Source of the DNA: Apis mellifera
Taxonomy: Eukaryota; Arthropoda; Insecta; Hymenoptera; Apidae
DNA: 64,000 bases
Direction: 5' to 3'
NCBI RefSeq assembly: GCF_003254395.2
Contig: NC_037653.1
Span: 2,418,001 to 2,482,000, forward strand
In this document: in pieces, positions 12,814-25,721 of the stretch
Position numbering within the stretch: position 1 is the first letter of the stretch
Layout: each line of letters begins with the position of its first letter
Notes under the pieces: generated by a model
Seen by the model: only the letters and a program-made list of their open reading frames with translations
Databases searched by the model: none
What the model was told of the DNA's origin: nothing
Made by a program: the position numbers and the translations under genes

Positions 12814-13137
12814 CAGGTTCCCAACCTCTCATCAAATACCATTGAGATCAAAAATAAAAAATATTAAATATCAAATACGTTAAAGTGTACAGAAATTGTA
12901 CACATCTCAAAATTATAATTGATTTCAAAAATAGGAATTAATAATTACAACGAATAGATTATACGATATATAATACAAGAATATATAAAATAATAAAATT
13001 AATAATAAATAAAATTAATGATAAATAAACGACAGCCTGTATATTTCTATTAAAAAAGTATTACACGAATAAGTAAAAAATTGTAAGCAACCGGCGAAGA
13101 AACTTTATCATCGTTTGAGAACCCCTGCCAGCCAGAA
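12814..13137. mobile_element. hAT-like MITE, non-autonomous
   Basis: The left end reads CAGGTTCCCAACC and the right end, read on the minus strand, CAGGGGTTCTCAAACG. This resembles the CAGTGGTTCTCAACC type of end of many hAT transposons. The 324-bp interior is AT-rich and non-coding. I could not find a matching 8-bp target duplication (ccgtagac against ccagccag), so the element is either old or its ends are misplaced by a few bases. Confidence 0.45.
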
Positions 13138-16100
13138 AATTAGTCAGAGTGAAAAGGAAGCGGAGAGCCAAAAGCACAGGAAAAGAAAATTTCTGAAGAG
13201 AGCTCGCTTTAAAGTATCGGCACAATAGCATTTATCGACAGCCGAGGTACACAATAAAGAAAAAGGAAGAGTGGAGGGAAAAAAAAAAGAAAAACTGGAA
13301 AACTGATATTTCAGCAAAGCGCGTGTATAATAGCGGATAGAAAATTTCGCGTCACGATCCGTTCACCTGATCGTGAGACGATGGCATCGTGAGAAGTGAA
13401 CACGCTTTTACCTTCGTTCTCACAGAGGGCGCGCACGATGCAGAGAAAGAGAAAGAGAAAGAAAGAGAGTGAGAGAGATCTCGAGGAAAAAGAGAAGTTT
13501 CTTCTGCCGTGTTCTTGGTGAAACGAGCCGTCGATACATCTCATACGCGAATACTGTTGCCAGTTTTTCCAGAGGAAGGTTCTGAAAGGCACAGAGGGAC
13601 CCCCGGTATAAAGTTATTGCCGATTCAGGTATACACGAGACCCGCATTCCCTCGAACTGGCTTTTTTCGATGCGAGCACTCTCTCTCGGAATGCGTGTCG
13701 AACATGAGGTTAAAAAAGTGTGTTGAAAAGACAGAATGCAGGTCGAGTTCAGGTAAAGATGCGGTATTTTAATTATGAGAAGTTATTCGTTATCTCAACA
13801 GGCATTGGATGTCGTTGAGATGAAACGTTTGAAACGATAGTGTATTTTATTTTTGTTTGGATAAATATTGTTTTCATTTTTTCTTCTTTATTTAAGTGAT
13901 TATAAGTAATACTGATCTAATACTGGTACATAAATTTCTAAAAATTTAGAAATGTTTAGAATTGTCTAATCTAACCTAACCTCATTTTTTGTTCATAATA
14001 TGCGATAAATATATAAATAAAAATCGATTTTTTTATGAAAACTCTGTGTACAATATGTATGTATGTATTATTATTGTTATTTGATTTATAATATTATCAA
14101 ATCTAATTTAACTAATTTCATAATACATAAATATTCATTCATAAACTATGAGAATAAAAATATAATAATACAAAGTGAATATTGGAAATTATTTATATAA
14201 ATTAGAAAAATTGGGAAAAAAAAAAAGACAAAATTTTTCAACCAATATATTATTACACAATACAGATCGATAGATATTTTTTTTTTTTTTAATTTTCTCA
14301 CTAACAAATGATCGAATTTCAATTTTAATTAAAATTAATAATTATATTAATATCAATCATGTAATTGTTGAATAATTAAATTTCGATTCAAGTGATCTTT
14401 TCACACAACGAATCACCGACCTATTATGGATTTTACAGATTACACCTTTCGCGAAATAATTCATCGGGTGCATGTTGCTACACTTCATTTTATCCGATAA
14501 ATTTCGCTCGTGTCCAAAAGTGTACACACACGATTCGTCACTCGAAAATGATTCAAGCACAATAAGCCAAACGTATTTGGCGTCGTATAAGCCGCGTATC
14601 AGTCGTCCTCGAGCACTTGCCCCGTTATTATCGCGCTTGTTACACAAACGTGATAATGTTTCGCAATTGGAACAGAATTCATCGTATCGATCGTGCAAAT
14701 TAATTTTTAAAAATTATTATTTAATTTATTTTTTTCACTTTTTGAATAATTAATGCGATTCAAGCACATAACCTCACTTTAATTGATAGTTGTCAATTAT
14801 TTGGAATCGCATCGTTTAATTCTTTGCGATCCAAAAGTAAATAATTATAAATTTGTATCCGCTTAATTGTCGCAGCAATATTTGGAAATTTAAGATACAC
14901 GGAAGAAAACGCAAAGTCTTTTTTTTTTTATCTTGATCATTCGAGAGATATTTTCCAGTGAAATGAAATCGAAAAAACACCTATGCATCTTCTTGAATAA
15001 CTGACGCGTTTCGATTTCGATTGTGCGACAGTTCGATGGCCTTGAATATATTGTCAGAATCAATATTCTGAACAACTTTTCTATAGTTCGTGCCGTTCGA
15101 TTTCAGTTTCTGAAATACAAAAATTTATTCTGTATGTTACGCTTATAAAATTAGACAAGAAGTTTTAGCTTAGGTTAGAGATTGAGATTGATAAATTTTA
15201 ATCAGGTTAGATTATAATTAACAATTACTGCTTTATTTCTAATTCAAAAATCAATATTTTATAATTTTAATTCCTAATATTTTTGCAGAGGAGAAGAACA
15301 GATATTCTGGATTTCGAAAATTTCAGAATTTTGAAAATGATATACGATGTTTCGATCCATCTTCAATTTCTTCCTTTCGTGATACATCGTGCAAAAATTA
15401 TATTTTTATCTTCTATTATGATAAATGTAATATTTGAAATATCGAAATATCCGGGATGAAATTTTGCGAATCCTCGATAATTTCATCGGAATCATCGATA
15501 CCGTGAAATAGCTCGGTTCCCATGGGATGTTCGTGTTCCTGTAACGACCCGTTATGCGAGACCGAATTGCACATTACAACGGAAACGTAACGGCGAATCG
15601 AATCAACGTTTAACGGGACAATAAAATCCGATTCATCTCTGTTCAAAACTCGGGAACAAACTATTTATCAAAAACAACTCGTGGCCATCCCTTTGAAAGA
15701 TCTCGTGCAAATTACTTTTTTTATTTAATTAATAGATACGTACGATGGACCGATAAAAGAACAAAATAAGAATAATTTTTAACATTCTCGTTGAGCCAAT
15801 AATAAAAATAAAAATTAGTCTAGCCAAATATAGAAAACAAGCTATATAGCGTCGCTTGTATAACATCCTAATAACATTACTAATTATCAGTAATTAAAAA
15901 TGACTCTTTCTCCAACTCTAATCTTGCAGAGCCTAGAACTCAAATCTCGAAAGTTTTATGCACGTGCTAGCGAGAATAATTCGTAGGTGCCCGACCCAAG
16001 GCATCGAGAGGCCATCGTCGCGAAATTAAACGATAAATCAGGGAATCGTTTTCGCAGGGAAGTGATTAGTGCCGGTGGTAGAATCGCCAAGGGTTCACGA

Positions 16101-16207
16101 GGGTGCCGAATTCCATCTCTCCTTAAATCGATTTATATCATTTCTTTAAATAGAGAACGTTGTTTAACAATATTGTTTATTAAATTTGTATAAATTAATA
16201 TACTCAA

Positions 16208-16302
16208 TCGAAGCTTATTTATTAAGTTAAAAAATGTAATGGAGATAAAGCTATCTCGCTCTATTTTCGTCTCACTTTACCTAAATGTTAGGTGTCGTTA
16301 GT
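16208..16302 (-). repeat. Dispersed palindromic repeat, copy A
   Basis: Read on the minus strand, it contains GTAAAGTGAGACGAAAATAG, then the hairpin GAGATA-N4-TATCTC (16242-16257) and ACTTAATAAATAAGCTTCG. The last word recurs in copies at 51.2 kb (AACTTAATAAATAAGCCTCG) and 59.15 kb (ATTTAATAAATAAACTTCG). The copies are diverged and have no coding capacity. Confidence 0.5.
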
Positions 16303-16365
16303 ATCCATCACTACTATTAGGTGATCATGGAAATTACGATTACCGATCCGTAATATCAACTTCTG

Positions 16366-16377
16366 CCACTAGGCGGC
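16366..16377. promoter_or_regulatory. CTCF-like motif
   Basis: CCACTAGGCGGC differs at one position from the animal CTCF core pattern CCASYAGRKGGC. CTCF is conserved in bees. A single match of this length has limited weight without binding data. Confidence 0.25.
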
Positions 16378-19300
16378 TACAAACGCTACTGCGATTCTCG
16401 TTAGCATTTATAATCATTGTCAGGTATAATTACTAGATCAAGCGCGCGACGATAATTAAATTTTTCTCGTGAAGAAATCGTGCAGGAACGATGGAAGCAC
16501 GATTGATATTTCAATGGAAAATTTTCCTTCATTTGTATCTCTCAATTTTTGGTACGGTTGAATGAAAAAATTAAATATTTTATAATTTTTCAGTTAAAGT
16601 GTATTTAGTTATCTCTACGTGGTATTTTTCTACCTTTTACAAAAGCATATGCATTGTTCGAAAATCTATGAAAACAAAAGGGAGCAAAGTTCCTGGAATC
16701 GTTTTCTGTTCTACCATTGTGATTTTTTTCGAAGTGAACACTTGACCAAGCGATGTGGATACAGTCGGAAACCACGAGAACTGTGAAAATAATCTGGATT
16801 CTCGCGGATGACAGCCGTCAGAGAGAAAGAGAGAGAGAGAGAGAGAGGGAAGCTGAACGAAGTTTAAAGCTTCATTCAGGTTGTTCAGTGAATTCCAAGT
16901 TGACCCATTATCCTGTCGCTTCGTTGCGTAAAAGAGCACGTCTGTCGTTGGAATGGTGTCGACGTGATTCAACGACAGGGACCAAAAATCTGCGAGAATT
17001 TTCAGATATTTTGAAAAAATATATATATATATTCGTGTTGCACGCTTTTTTGGAATTTTTTATCTAATTTTGAATTTTGTCTTGATGAAATGAAATCATC
17101 TTTTTTTTTTATCTAATTTATTTTAAGAAATGTTGCAATAAAAAAAAATAATAATATAAAAAAAATATTTAGAAATGTTAGAAAAGATATTTCAATTTCA
17201 AAAAGATTATTATTGTAATTTAAAATAAAATTAAGTATAAAGATCATTTAAATAATTTCCTTCCTTTTCATCATTTAATATAAAATTATATTTAAATAAA
17301 AATTGTTTATCTTGACAAAATAAAAATTAATGTAATTCCTAACCTAATCTAATAATAATCAATACACGAATGAAACAATATCTCTTTAATGAAGTTGGTT
17401 TCGCAAAAAGTTTGCAACGCGACCGATGGCCATAAGGTAGAAGAATAATGGCAATAAAGATGAAGATGAAAAGGAAAAGAAAGAACTTTTAATTGCGCTC
17501 GTAATTAACCAATCTTTCTATAATTGATTACATACTTTTACAAACTAATCAAATTGCAACGAGATGCTAACGAAATTCAAGCTGTCTAAATTTATTGTTT
17601 AAAGAGAGGAAGAAAAAAAAAATACAAAATTGTATTTTGTGTAATCGAACCAATTGTCTTGTTTTCTTCTATATATACGTATAGAGTAATATTTGATTAA
17701 TTATTGCACTGATTTTTTAACTGATTTATCTTAGAAATTATCTCTCTATATAACTATCTATAGATATTAAAATTAATTAATTCGTATCATTATTAATCGG
17801 TTATCTTATCGGAAAAAGAATTTTGAATTCAAATTTGGAAAATACTGTCGTAATTTTGTATTTAAATATTGTCGACGATCGATCGAACATCGCGACGGGA
17901 AGTCACGAGTTCAAATTCTAATTTTACTCCATCGAAATCTTCGACGTCGTAAAAGTTAATGCCCGAAACTTACGAACGAGTTCGACGATCTCGTTTCAAC
18001 GCGGTAATTAATCGAATGCAATTAATTCTTGCGGATATTATTTATAATATGCGAGAAGGATTAAATTGGAAAAGGGTTGGAAAAGAAACAAACGATTTTT
18101 ATTTTCTGTTTATCTCTTCTCTTTCTTCTCTCTCTTTTTCTTCTTATTCTCTCGTACCTAAAATATACATTTGCCTAAAGTAGAGCTACACAGTCGCTTT
18201 TACATTGAAAAATAACTATGCTTACATATGTTGCCTACGAGGAAGTATCGCACCTTCGTGCAGTTTCTCTCCATTGTGTCACGAGTAGCTTCAATTGTGA
18301 TATAACAATGTCGACTTATTCTGGACACGATCTTTTTCACAAAAAAATATTCGTTTCTCTCTTTTTTTTCTTCTTATCTTTCTGTACATAACGATAGATG
18401 GTAATCACTCGTTTAACCGTGTTATCTGATCGTGATAATATTCCATAATAATTTATACAACAGATAACAATGTTTAAATTTAAGATAGCTGAGAATGGAT
18501 TATTAAATTTGACCAATTCTTCTCAATGAAGAATATACTCAATCAAAGAAACTTTAAGCGAAAAATCAGGAAATCGATAAATGATAAGTTTAGTTATTAC
18601 GCTTTACCGAAGATACATCGCTGGTTCGAATCCGTCTGATGATAAAGTAGGAATTACGGAAGGAGCATGTATTGACAGACGATACGAAAAATTTCTTGAC
18701 CGATCGAGGATAATCTTCATTCTTAATCTTTCAGAAATGAACCAATAAATCGAATAGACTTCTAATTTTTGGCCAATTACTGAAGATAGAACAGAGATCG
18801 ATTTTTTCATCTCTGTTAAATAAAACTATACATCGTATACGTCGTATTTGAAATAAATTTGTTAAATCGTAATGATATTATACAATTGATGTGCATTATT
18901 TCTACAATGGATATCCATTTGTTTCTTATTTGCATATTATACTACTGTTATAAATCATCCAATGATAATAATAAAATCTGATTTTTTCTCTATACTATCA
19001 CTCATATCAAGAAATACATAAAATTGATATAACAAAATGTAGATATCTATGGCAAAAATAAATATATTAAAAAATGATAAACAATATATAAGTTTTTAAA
19101 GACATAGCTTTATCGAATAAAAAACTATAATAAAATATAAAATTATCAACTTGAGTAATAAAGTAAAATACTTATTAGCTTATTATTACTTTGTTAAAAA
19201 TTCTGAAATTTGAATATATATATAATTACAATATATCCTAAATCTGCTGTTGTAAAACTATTGATCAAACTTTTTACAGTGAGTATACATTTGTCGTATA

Positions 19301-19913
19301 TGACATAAAATTTTAAATAATGATGATACAATATTCAAAAAGAAATACTTGAATATCCACTTTTAAATTGATTGACATTTTCGACATGCATTTTGCATAC
19401 AAATTCAAAGTACAATGATCCTCGATGCACTCTGTTCAATAGCTGCTTCAAAACTCTACAAGAAAGACTCATCAATGATTCATCAAGATCGTAACAAATT
19501 ATATACATAAACGTACATAAAACAAAGAATAGAGACGCATCATTAAACTTAATTCTACTAAATCGCCAACTGTCGATATTCTCTCTTTCTCTTTCTCTCT
19601 CTTTCGTTATTTGTCGTCTTCGTCATCATCGTCGATAGTAGGATTTTATAAAAAGTGTGTCAGACCGGCGATGATTCGTTTCGTGGCGACAAATCTCGAG
19701 CGAGACGAGTCGCGACGAAACGAACACGGACCAATCGAAATAATATCAAAAAAAGAATTTGTCAAAAGGACATGAATATTCGTCCTTCCATATAGATTTT
19801 CTCCATGCACAGGAAGAAGCACAGCTTCAGATATATCGCTCAAGTCTCTAAAACATTTTAATAATTTCCTTTGTGTATATATTTGTATATGTATATATAT
19901 ATATAGATTTTTA

Positions 19914-20910
19914 TATACTGGATGTTCAGCTAAAGGTGTTTAAAAATTGGAAGAATGATTCTTCAAGTTAAAATAAAGATTATAAAAATTATTTTCTATT
20001 TTGTTTTGTAATTATTGATAATTAAAAATCGATGAAAATATTCTTACACAAAAGAATATATATATATATATGGTAATTGAAGCAACAAATTTCTTATTAA
20101 AACTAAGAAAACTTTAAAACACTATAATTCTGAAGATAGTGAATTTCGCCAAGTCAATTAAAGATCGTTAAAAGCATAGAATCTTGATCTTTAAAACGCA
20201 ATTTCATTTATCCCGATACAGTTTTTGGTTGCCGAGATATCATCGTGTAAAGGAAAGCGTATTTTTTGATCGTTTACTATTTCTATCCTTATCGTACGTT
20301 CTCGAAACTCTCACTCGATTTTTTTCACAGAGATATCCCAATATAACTTGGAAACTCTATTAAATTCTATTAAAATTAGAAGAATTTTAAATCGCTGTAA
20401 CTTCGAAAATAATGATTTCCAATGAATGAATAAAAGATCATTAGAAGCGCGGAATTTTATTCTTTAAAAAGCATTTTTATTTATACCAATATGACTTGCG
20501 GTATTCGAGATATCATCGTGTAAAGAAAAAGTAATTTTTTAATCGTTTGCTATTTTTATCTTTTTTGCTCATTCGCGAACTCTTCACAATTTCTGGACGT
20601 ATTTACATAGAAAAAAGTGTAGATGTCACTAGATGTCAATCATAATTTCTACCATCTCGAGTATATAAAAAGTTTAATTTCTTATATCTTGGCAACCAAT
20701 TGAGATATCGGAATGAAACAAAAAATAGCTTTAATGGCGAGGTTTTCTTTATTTTCTGACTAGATTTTTATGATAAAATTTCTAATTTCTTTTGACGTTT
20801 TCTACACGAAAAATTAATATCTTGTTTGCAACTTTGTTATTTTTCTATTGTTTTGACTTGTAGAATGACTTTTTCAATTTTTGGATACCTATAGCCAAAT
20901 ATCCTGTATA
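19914..20910. mobile_element. ~1-kb terminal-inverted-repeat element without transposase
   Basis: The left end TATACTGGATGTTCAGCTAA and the right end on the minus strand, TATACAGGATATTTGGCTAT, match over most of about 40 bases, and the match continues with GGTGTTTAAAAATTG against GGTATCCAAAAATTG. The TA dinucleotides at both ends would fit a TA target duplication, as in Tc1/mariner elements. The 997-bp interior has no open frame of note, but carries a tandemly repeated module (see separate entry). Confidence 0.65.
20150..20545. repeat. Two direct copies of a module inside the 1-kb inverted-repeat element
   Basis: AGATCGTTAAAAGC...TTTAAAACGCAATTTCAT...GAGATATCATCGTGTAAAG (about 20163-20254) recurs as AGATCATTAGAAGC...TTTAAAAAGCATTTTTAT...GAGATATCATCGTGTAAAG (about 20431-20525). 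A third, weaker GAGATATC-containing trace is near 20703. Copies are about 270 bp apart. Such repeated interiors are known in some non-autonomous elements. Confidence 0.6.
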
Positions 20911-20986
20911 TGTATACATATATTACATGTACACGTGCGCAGGATGAGTCGAATATCATATTGTCGGATTACATTTAGGTTATTGG

Positions 20987-21013
20987 AAAAAAAAAAAAAA
21001 AAAAAAAAAAAAA
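20987..21013. repeat. Poly(A) tract, 27 bases
   Basis: An uninterrupted A run just outside the 1-kb inverted-repeat element. It has no evident retrocopy upstream. Confidence 0.9.
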
Positions 21014-21542
21014 CACTGATGACATAAATACATACATTAATACTTCCATAAAATTTATGAAGCTTAAATATTTGTTCAAGTTAGTTGTTAAATTGCATAA
21101 ATTACTATTTTAATTTCCTTTTTCTTGACACAACAATAATTTCTTTTCCTTAATAAATTCTAGACAAAGTAAATCCAACAAGTAAATCCATATATAATAA
21201 TTATATTATATCATATATAACCTATTAACGTTTACTTATTCTCTTAAACAAATCTGTTTATTGGAAATGGAACTATTTGCGTATATTACATCAATTTTAC
21301 ACATTTATTATTCAATATTTTATCGAATATTTATTCTATCATCCTGTACACGCGTCCATAATACATATAAACATATGTGTATTCTCTAAATTCAATAACG
21401 AATACGTACATGTATATATTTATATAGTATATTTATATGTATATGTATATATCAGAACTTTGGTTTTGTCTTCCAGTCGAATCAAAAATACTCGAAAGAT
21501 ATTTGATCAATAATATTCTTTAAAGATAAACTCTAAATGCTA

Positions 21543-21974
21543 AGGTTGGGTCATCTTGCGACCACCATATCTTTCTTGCAATTTCAATAAAATAATGAAC
21601 AGTCCTTTAGATCAGTTATTTTCCAATGTTTTTAAAATCACAATCCCTTTTCTTTCTTATAATTATATAAAATGAAATGCATTCATTTTGGATTAAAATA
21701 ATTATAACGCCTTTTTTTTTTAATGATGAATATCAATAAGTGAGAATGTTGATGAAATATTAATCTGTGCCATATGCAATATTTAATACTTGTACGTGAT
21801 CTCGATGAACCTTTTCATATAAATATATTGAAATTATAGGATTGAAAATTTTCATAATAAAATTGTATAAATAATTGCAAATAAAAATTATTCTTCGATC
21901 TTTTTAGGGATTGTGATCCATAAATTGGAAATTTATTCTTTTTTAATCTCGATTATTCCGTTGCGCCCAACCCT
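21543..21974. mobile_element. MITE-like element with nested inverted repeats
   Basis: The outer words AGGTTGGG (21543-21550) and CCCAACCCT (minus strand AGGGTTGGG, about 21966-21974) face each other. Inside, ATCACAATCCCT at 21638-21649 is matched perfectly by the inverted copy at 21906-21917, with TTTCCAAT also paired (about 21620-21627 and 21925-21932). The inner end CAGTTATTTTCCAATGTTTT recalls hAT-type ends. No coding capacity. It lies about 740 bp downstream of the DFFB stop. Confidence 0.5.
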
Positions 21975-22712
21975 GTATACAATAAATCGTAAATCTTCCC
22001 GTAAAGGAAGGTCAGATTTGTGCTGAAGAAGGAAAAACGTCATTTCGTTAATTACACTTATTCGATAGAAAGTTGTAACAGTCGTTAAGATGCATAAAGA
22101 TGTATTAAAAACGTGTTAAAAAAGTTGTCGCGTCGATAGTATAGTATTTTAACTTATCTCTTGAGGATATCGTCTGTCTGTATTATCGACCGTGCGTATA
22201 ATTACGTGTTTTATCGGCTAAGACAAGTTATATTTCTCCCTTGTAAAGTAGAAATGGACAAGTTCAAGTACAGGCAAACTCTGGTTATCAGTTTCAATTC
22301 ACAATAATGTGAACATCTGTGATCGCAAATGCGATTTTTAAACTTTTTCTTTCTTTTAATCTGATTCTATCGTGCACGGTTTCATTCATCGGTGGATAAT
22401 AGAAAATGGTTGCAATATAGGAAACTTTGACTTAATCTATCATTAGAAAGAAGAAAGTTTCTTCGATCGGTATATATTGCTTGTCACTTTGTGGCGCAAC
22501 GGAATCACTATTGAATACGTGATAAATTTTTTTAATTTCTTCAACTATCAACAGCAGTTTTATAAGTAAATATTTCACACGAAGAGTTACATTTACGTTC
22601 AGAGGTTGTTCTACGTATTATTATTACGTAGTTTTATGATAGTGATTTCCCGCGTATTTCGCATATCGTAATATAATTATACATTAACTCTTCCATCAGT
22701 GATAATTACTAA
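21975..22712 (-). other. Probable 3' UTR/flank of DFFB
   Basis: AT-rich DNA downstream of the DFFB stop codon on the minus strand. I see no further exon. No single polyadenylation signal stands out, so the 3' end of the transcript is not placed. Confidence 0.35.
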
Positions 22713-22872
22713 TTATTTGTGCGAGCCTTTATCGTGGCACACGATGTGAACCAGCCTCAGATTTTTCATCGTAAATAGATTGTCGTAGATTTCGAAGAGA
22801 TCCATCTCGTTGGCTGTACCTTGTGTCGCCAGTTTCAGAAGTAGCGGGATCAATGTCCTGGATCTCTCAATC
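22713..22872 (-). CDS. DFFB: DFFB coding exon 6 (catalytic C terminus and stop)
   Basis: Acceptor ATTTTTAG is followed by 160 nt ending in TAA at 22715-22713. The exon encodes IERSRTLIPLLLKLATQG, then NLRLVHIVCHDKGSHK and the stop. C413-H414 and K416...H419 align with the zinc/catalytic C307-H308 and K310...H313 of mouse CAD. The protein ends one residue after the last catalytic His, without the basic tail that carries the nuclear signal in mammals. Confidence 0.92.
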
Positions 22873-25665
22873 CTAAAAATCACACGCGACGAATATTATT
22901 ATTAACGGATAATGTAAAAATAGATATTTTAAATTGCTCTATCGTTCAACATTTATAACCGACTCTAAGAACACTAAATAATTATATATATATATCTTCA
23001 TCGTGAAATTTGTATCGTACCCTCTGTCGATAAATTCGTTGTCTACTTTTTCATTTCTCGAGAAATATCGAAATATTTTTGAAGTTGATGACAGATAATT
23101 CGTTTTAACGATCGAAAATAAATCTAATTCTCTTAAATATCAATTATATAATTAATTACTATTAATTACTTATGATCAAAATTCCACGTAGAGAACAAAA
23201 TAAGCTCCTCCCTCGACCTATAAGGATTGATCTTGTGCCTGTCCCCGTAAAGGCACTTCTCCTCGTTCCACACGCCGTAACACTTAAACTCGCCCGTCTG
23301 GTCGCACAAAGCTACACACGTGTCCTCCCCTGTCCTCCTGATCTTGTAAGGGCAAGTCTCCTCCGCCTCCTTCTCCTCCTCTTCGCCCTTCCCGCCGCTA
23401 TTCCTCTCGTTCCTCCTCTTCACAGCGTCAACGTCGTCGCAATGTTGCCCGATCGTGCCGAACAAACGGAAATACGTGCTCTCGTCCAACCATTTCAGCC
23501 TGCACGGGCAATGATCGTAACAGCTCGCCGACGAGTCGCGCTCATCCCTACCCTCCAACGATCCTATCTTCGCCCGACTCCTGTCGAAATAGTATCCGAA
23601 ATAATGGTCCTCCTTCAATTGCATCTTGAAGAAAGCTATCGCGTACAGCAATTGTTTCCTCGCTCGTGGATCCTTCGAGAACACGTCGGACGATTTGATC
23701 TGATCGATCGTTTTGTACAGGTAACCACGTATCCTGTCCTGACATCTACGGTGCAAATACGCCTCCTGTGGAGATTGAATAATTACGTCACATGGTTACA
23801 TCGATTCACAACGCAGAGTATGGAATATTCTCCCTTCATTCTCGGTTTTTATAATTATTAATTATTAAAAATTGACGATTAATTAATACTTTAATTGATT
23901 TTATTTCGTTGTTGCTTAATTTTGAAATAATAAAGGGGGATTCCTCAAAGTCGAGACGATGAATGGCGAGTGGTCGAAATGGGTCGATGTATTCACGGTG
24001 TTGCGGATATAATTGGCCCGTGATCAAGGCTATTGTTTTCGATGCTATTCGAATTGTCCATCGTGACGCAAGTCCACTGATGATTTACATGAACTCTACT
24101 TTGCTTCTTCGTATAAAGTAATATATTTAATGATATAAAAGATGTAACGTGAAAATTGAAGAAACGTAAATTAAATTAATCGATATTTTTCACGAGTTAA
24201 TTTTTATTTATTTAATAATCAACTGGACAGACGTTTTTCTAAAGTGGATAATAGGAGAGGCTATAAATAATAAGATACCTCGATGTACAATGTATGCAAG
24301 GTCGTGGCAAAGTCAATCGATGGATGGGTGGAAGAAGAAAGGGCGAAGGTCGTTGTTGTTGGAGGAGAGAAGAAAAGGACCCTTGTGCTCTATCTATCTG
24401 TGAAATCCGTGCAACCAAGCAGCCAAGAGGGATATTCGATCCTGACAGCGCAGATATACCGAGAGGATCGAAGATTGGATATATATATATATATATATAC
24501 AGGATTCAGGGAGGAATTGCTACGTCAGAGACTATGGGTCGCCATAAATTTATTATATTTTCAGAGACCTATCTTATCCGATATCTTTTTATCTCTATTT
24601 CGAAGAAGAAATGGAGAGATAAATTTTCGGGTCGAGCTCGTAATTTGAAATTAATTATTTCGCAAATATATCTTAATCTTGGAAAAATTAATTTTTCTTT
24701 TTTTTTTTTTTTAATTCATCCATAATGCAAACTTTGCACAAGTGATAATTTATAATCGATAATTGCGAGGAATAAGGTTAGGCTGATAACGAGTTTAAAG
24801 ATTTCGAGAGAGGAAGAGCTCCGATAAACGACAATTTAATGGAGTGGAGGCGGTGTAACGTTAATTAACTCGAGTTATATCGAACGTCGATAGAGATGGC
24901 TTTGATTCTGTTGCATTAACTTGCGCCGACCTAGACCGACTTTATTGCACCGTTCCAGAAATTTATCTTCGGGCAGCAGAGTTATAAATTGCGCGGGTTT
25001 CAAAGTTTCCACGTTATTTCTATTATTCTTATCGATTCCCTCCCTCCTTTCATTCTCTTATTAACAGTAGGGAAAACAATGTTTTGTTTATCGCGAAATG
25101 AACGTTTACGTTTATTTTATTCGATTAAAAAGAAATCGATATTCAAACACAATGATTCTATTTTTTTTTTTATGTAAAAAAATATTAATAGAAAGAGAAA
25201 CTTTTATCCGCTCAAATTTGAATATTTATAAAACCAATATTTTTAAAAATTTTAATTCAATTATAATTTTATATACAAATTTTTATAATATTATTAATAT
25301 CTATAATATAATTAATATAATTACTAATTATTTATATAATTATTATAATATTATTTTTATATAATATTATTAATATAATTAATAATTATTTTTATTAATA
25401 TTATTAACAAATTTCAAGCACAATGATTCTATTTTTTTTTTTTATGTAAAAAAATACCAATAGAAAGAGAACTTTATCCGCTCAAATTTGAATATTTATA
25501 AAACCAACATTTTTAAAAATTTTAATTAAATTATAATATATACAATAATAATTATATACAAATTTTTATAATATTATTAATATTTATAATATAATTAATA
25601 TAATTAATAATTATTTATATAATTATTATAATATTATTTTTATATAATATAATTAATAATATATT

Positions 25666-25721
<56 letters not shown>

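Larger units (their letters stand above)
13138..19913. other. AT-rich gene-free stretch with isolated CpG-rich islands
   Basis: Islands lie near 13140-13740, 14560-14660, 15990-16110 and 16360-16480. Repeats include a (GA)n run at about 16827-16848, (TC)n near 19583-19605 and a palindromic-repeat copy at 16208-16302. Open frames of 60-113 codons lack domains. A minus-strand frame at 15646-15416 looks acidic but has no known family. Confidence 0.35.

Noticed and set aside
15416..15646. Minus-strand acidic frame of 76 codons
   Set aside because: Somewhat protein-like, but no family, splice context or neighbour supports it.
18615..18640. tRNA B-box-like word GGTTCGAATCC
   Set aside because: The flanking bases do not form a full T stem, and no A box or acceptor stem lies at the right distance upstream.
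24283..24725. Overlapping plus-strand frames of 121 and 143 codons
   Set aside because: They read through a (TA)n tract and a T run, have no domain, and lie in a DFFB intron.
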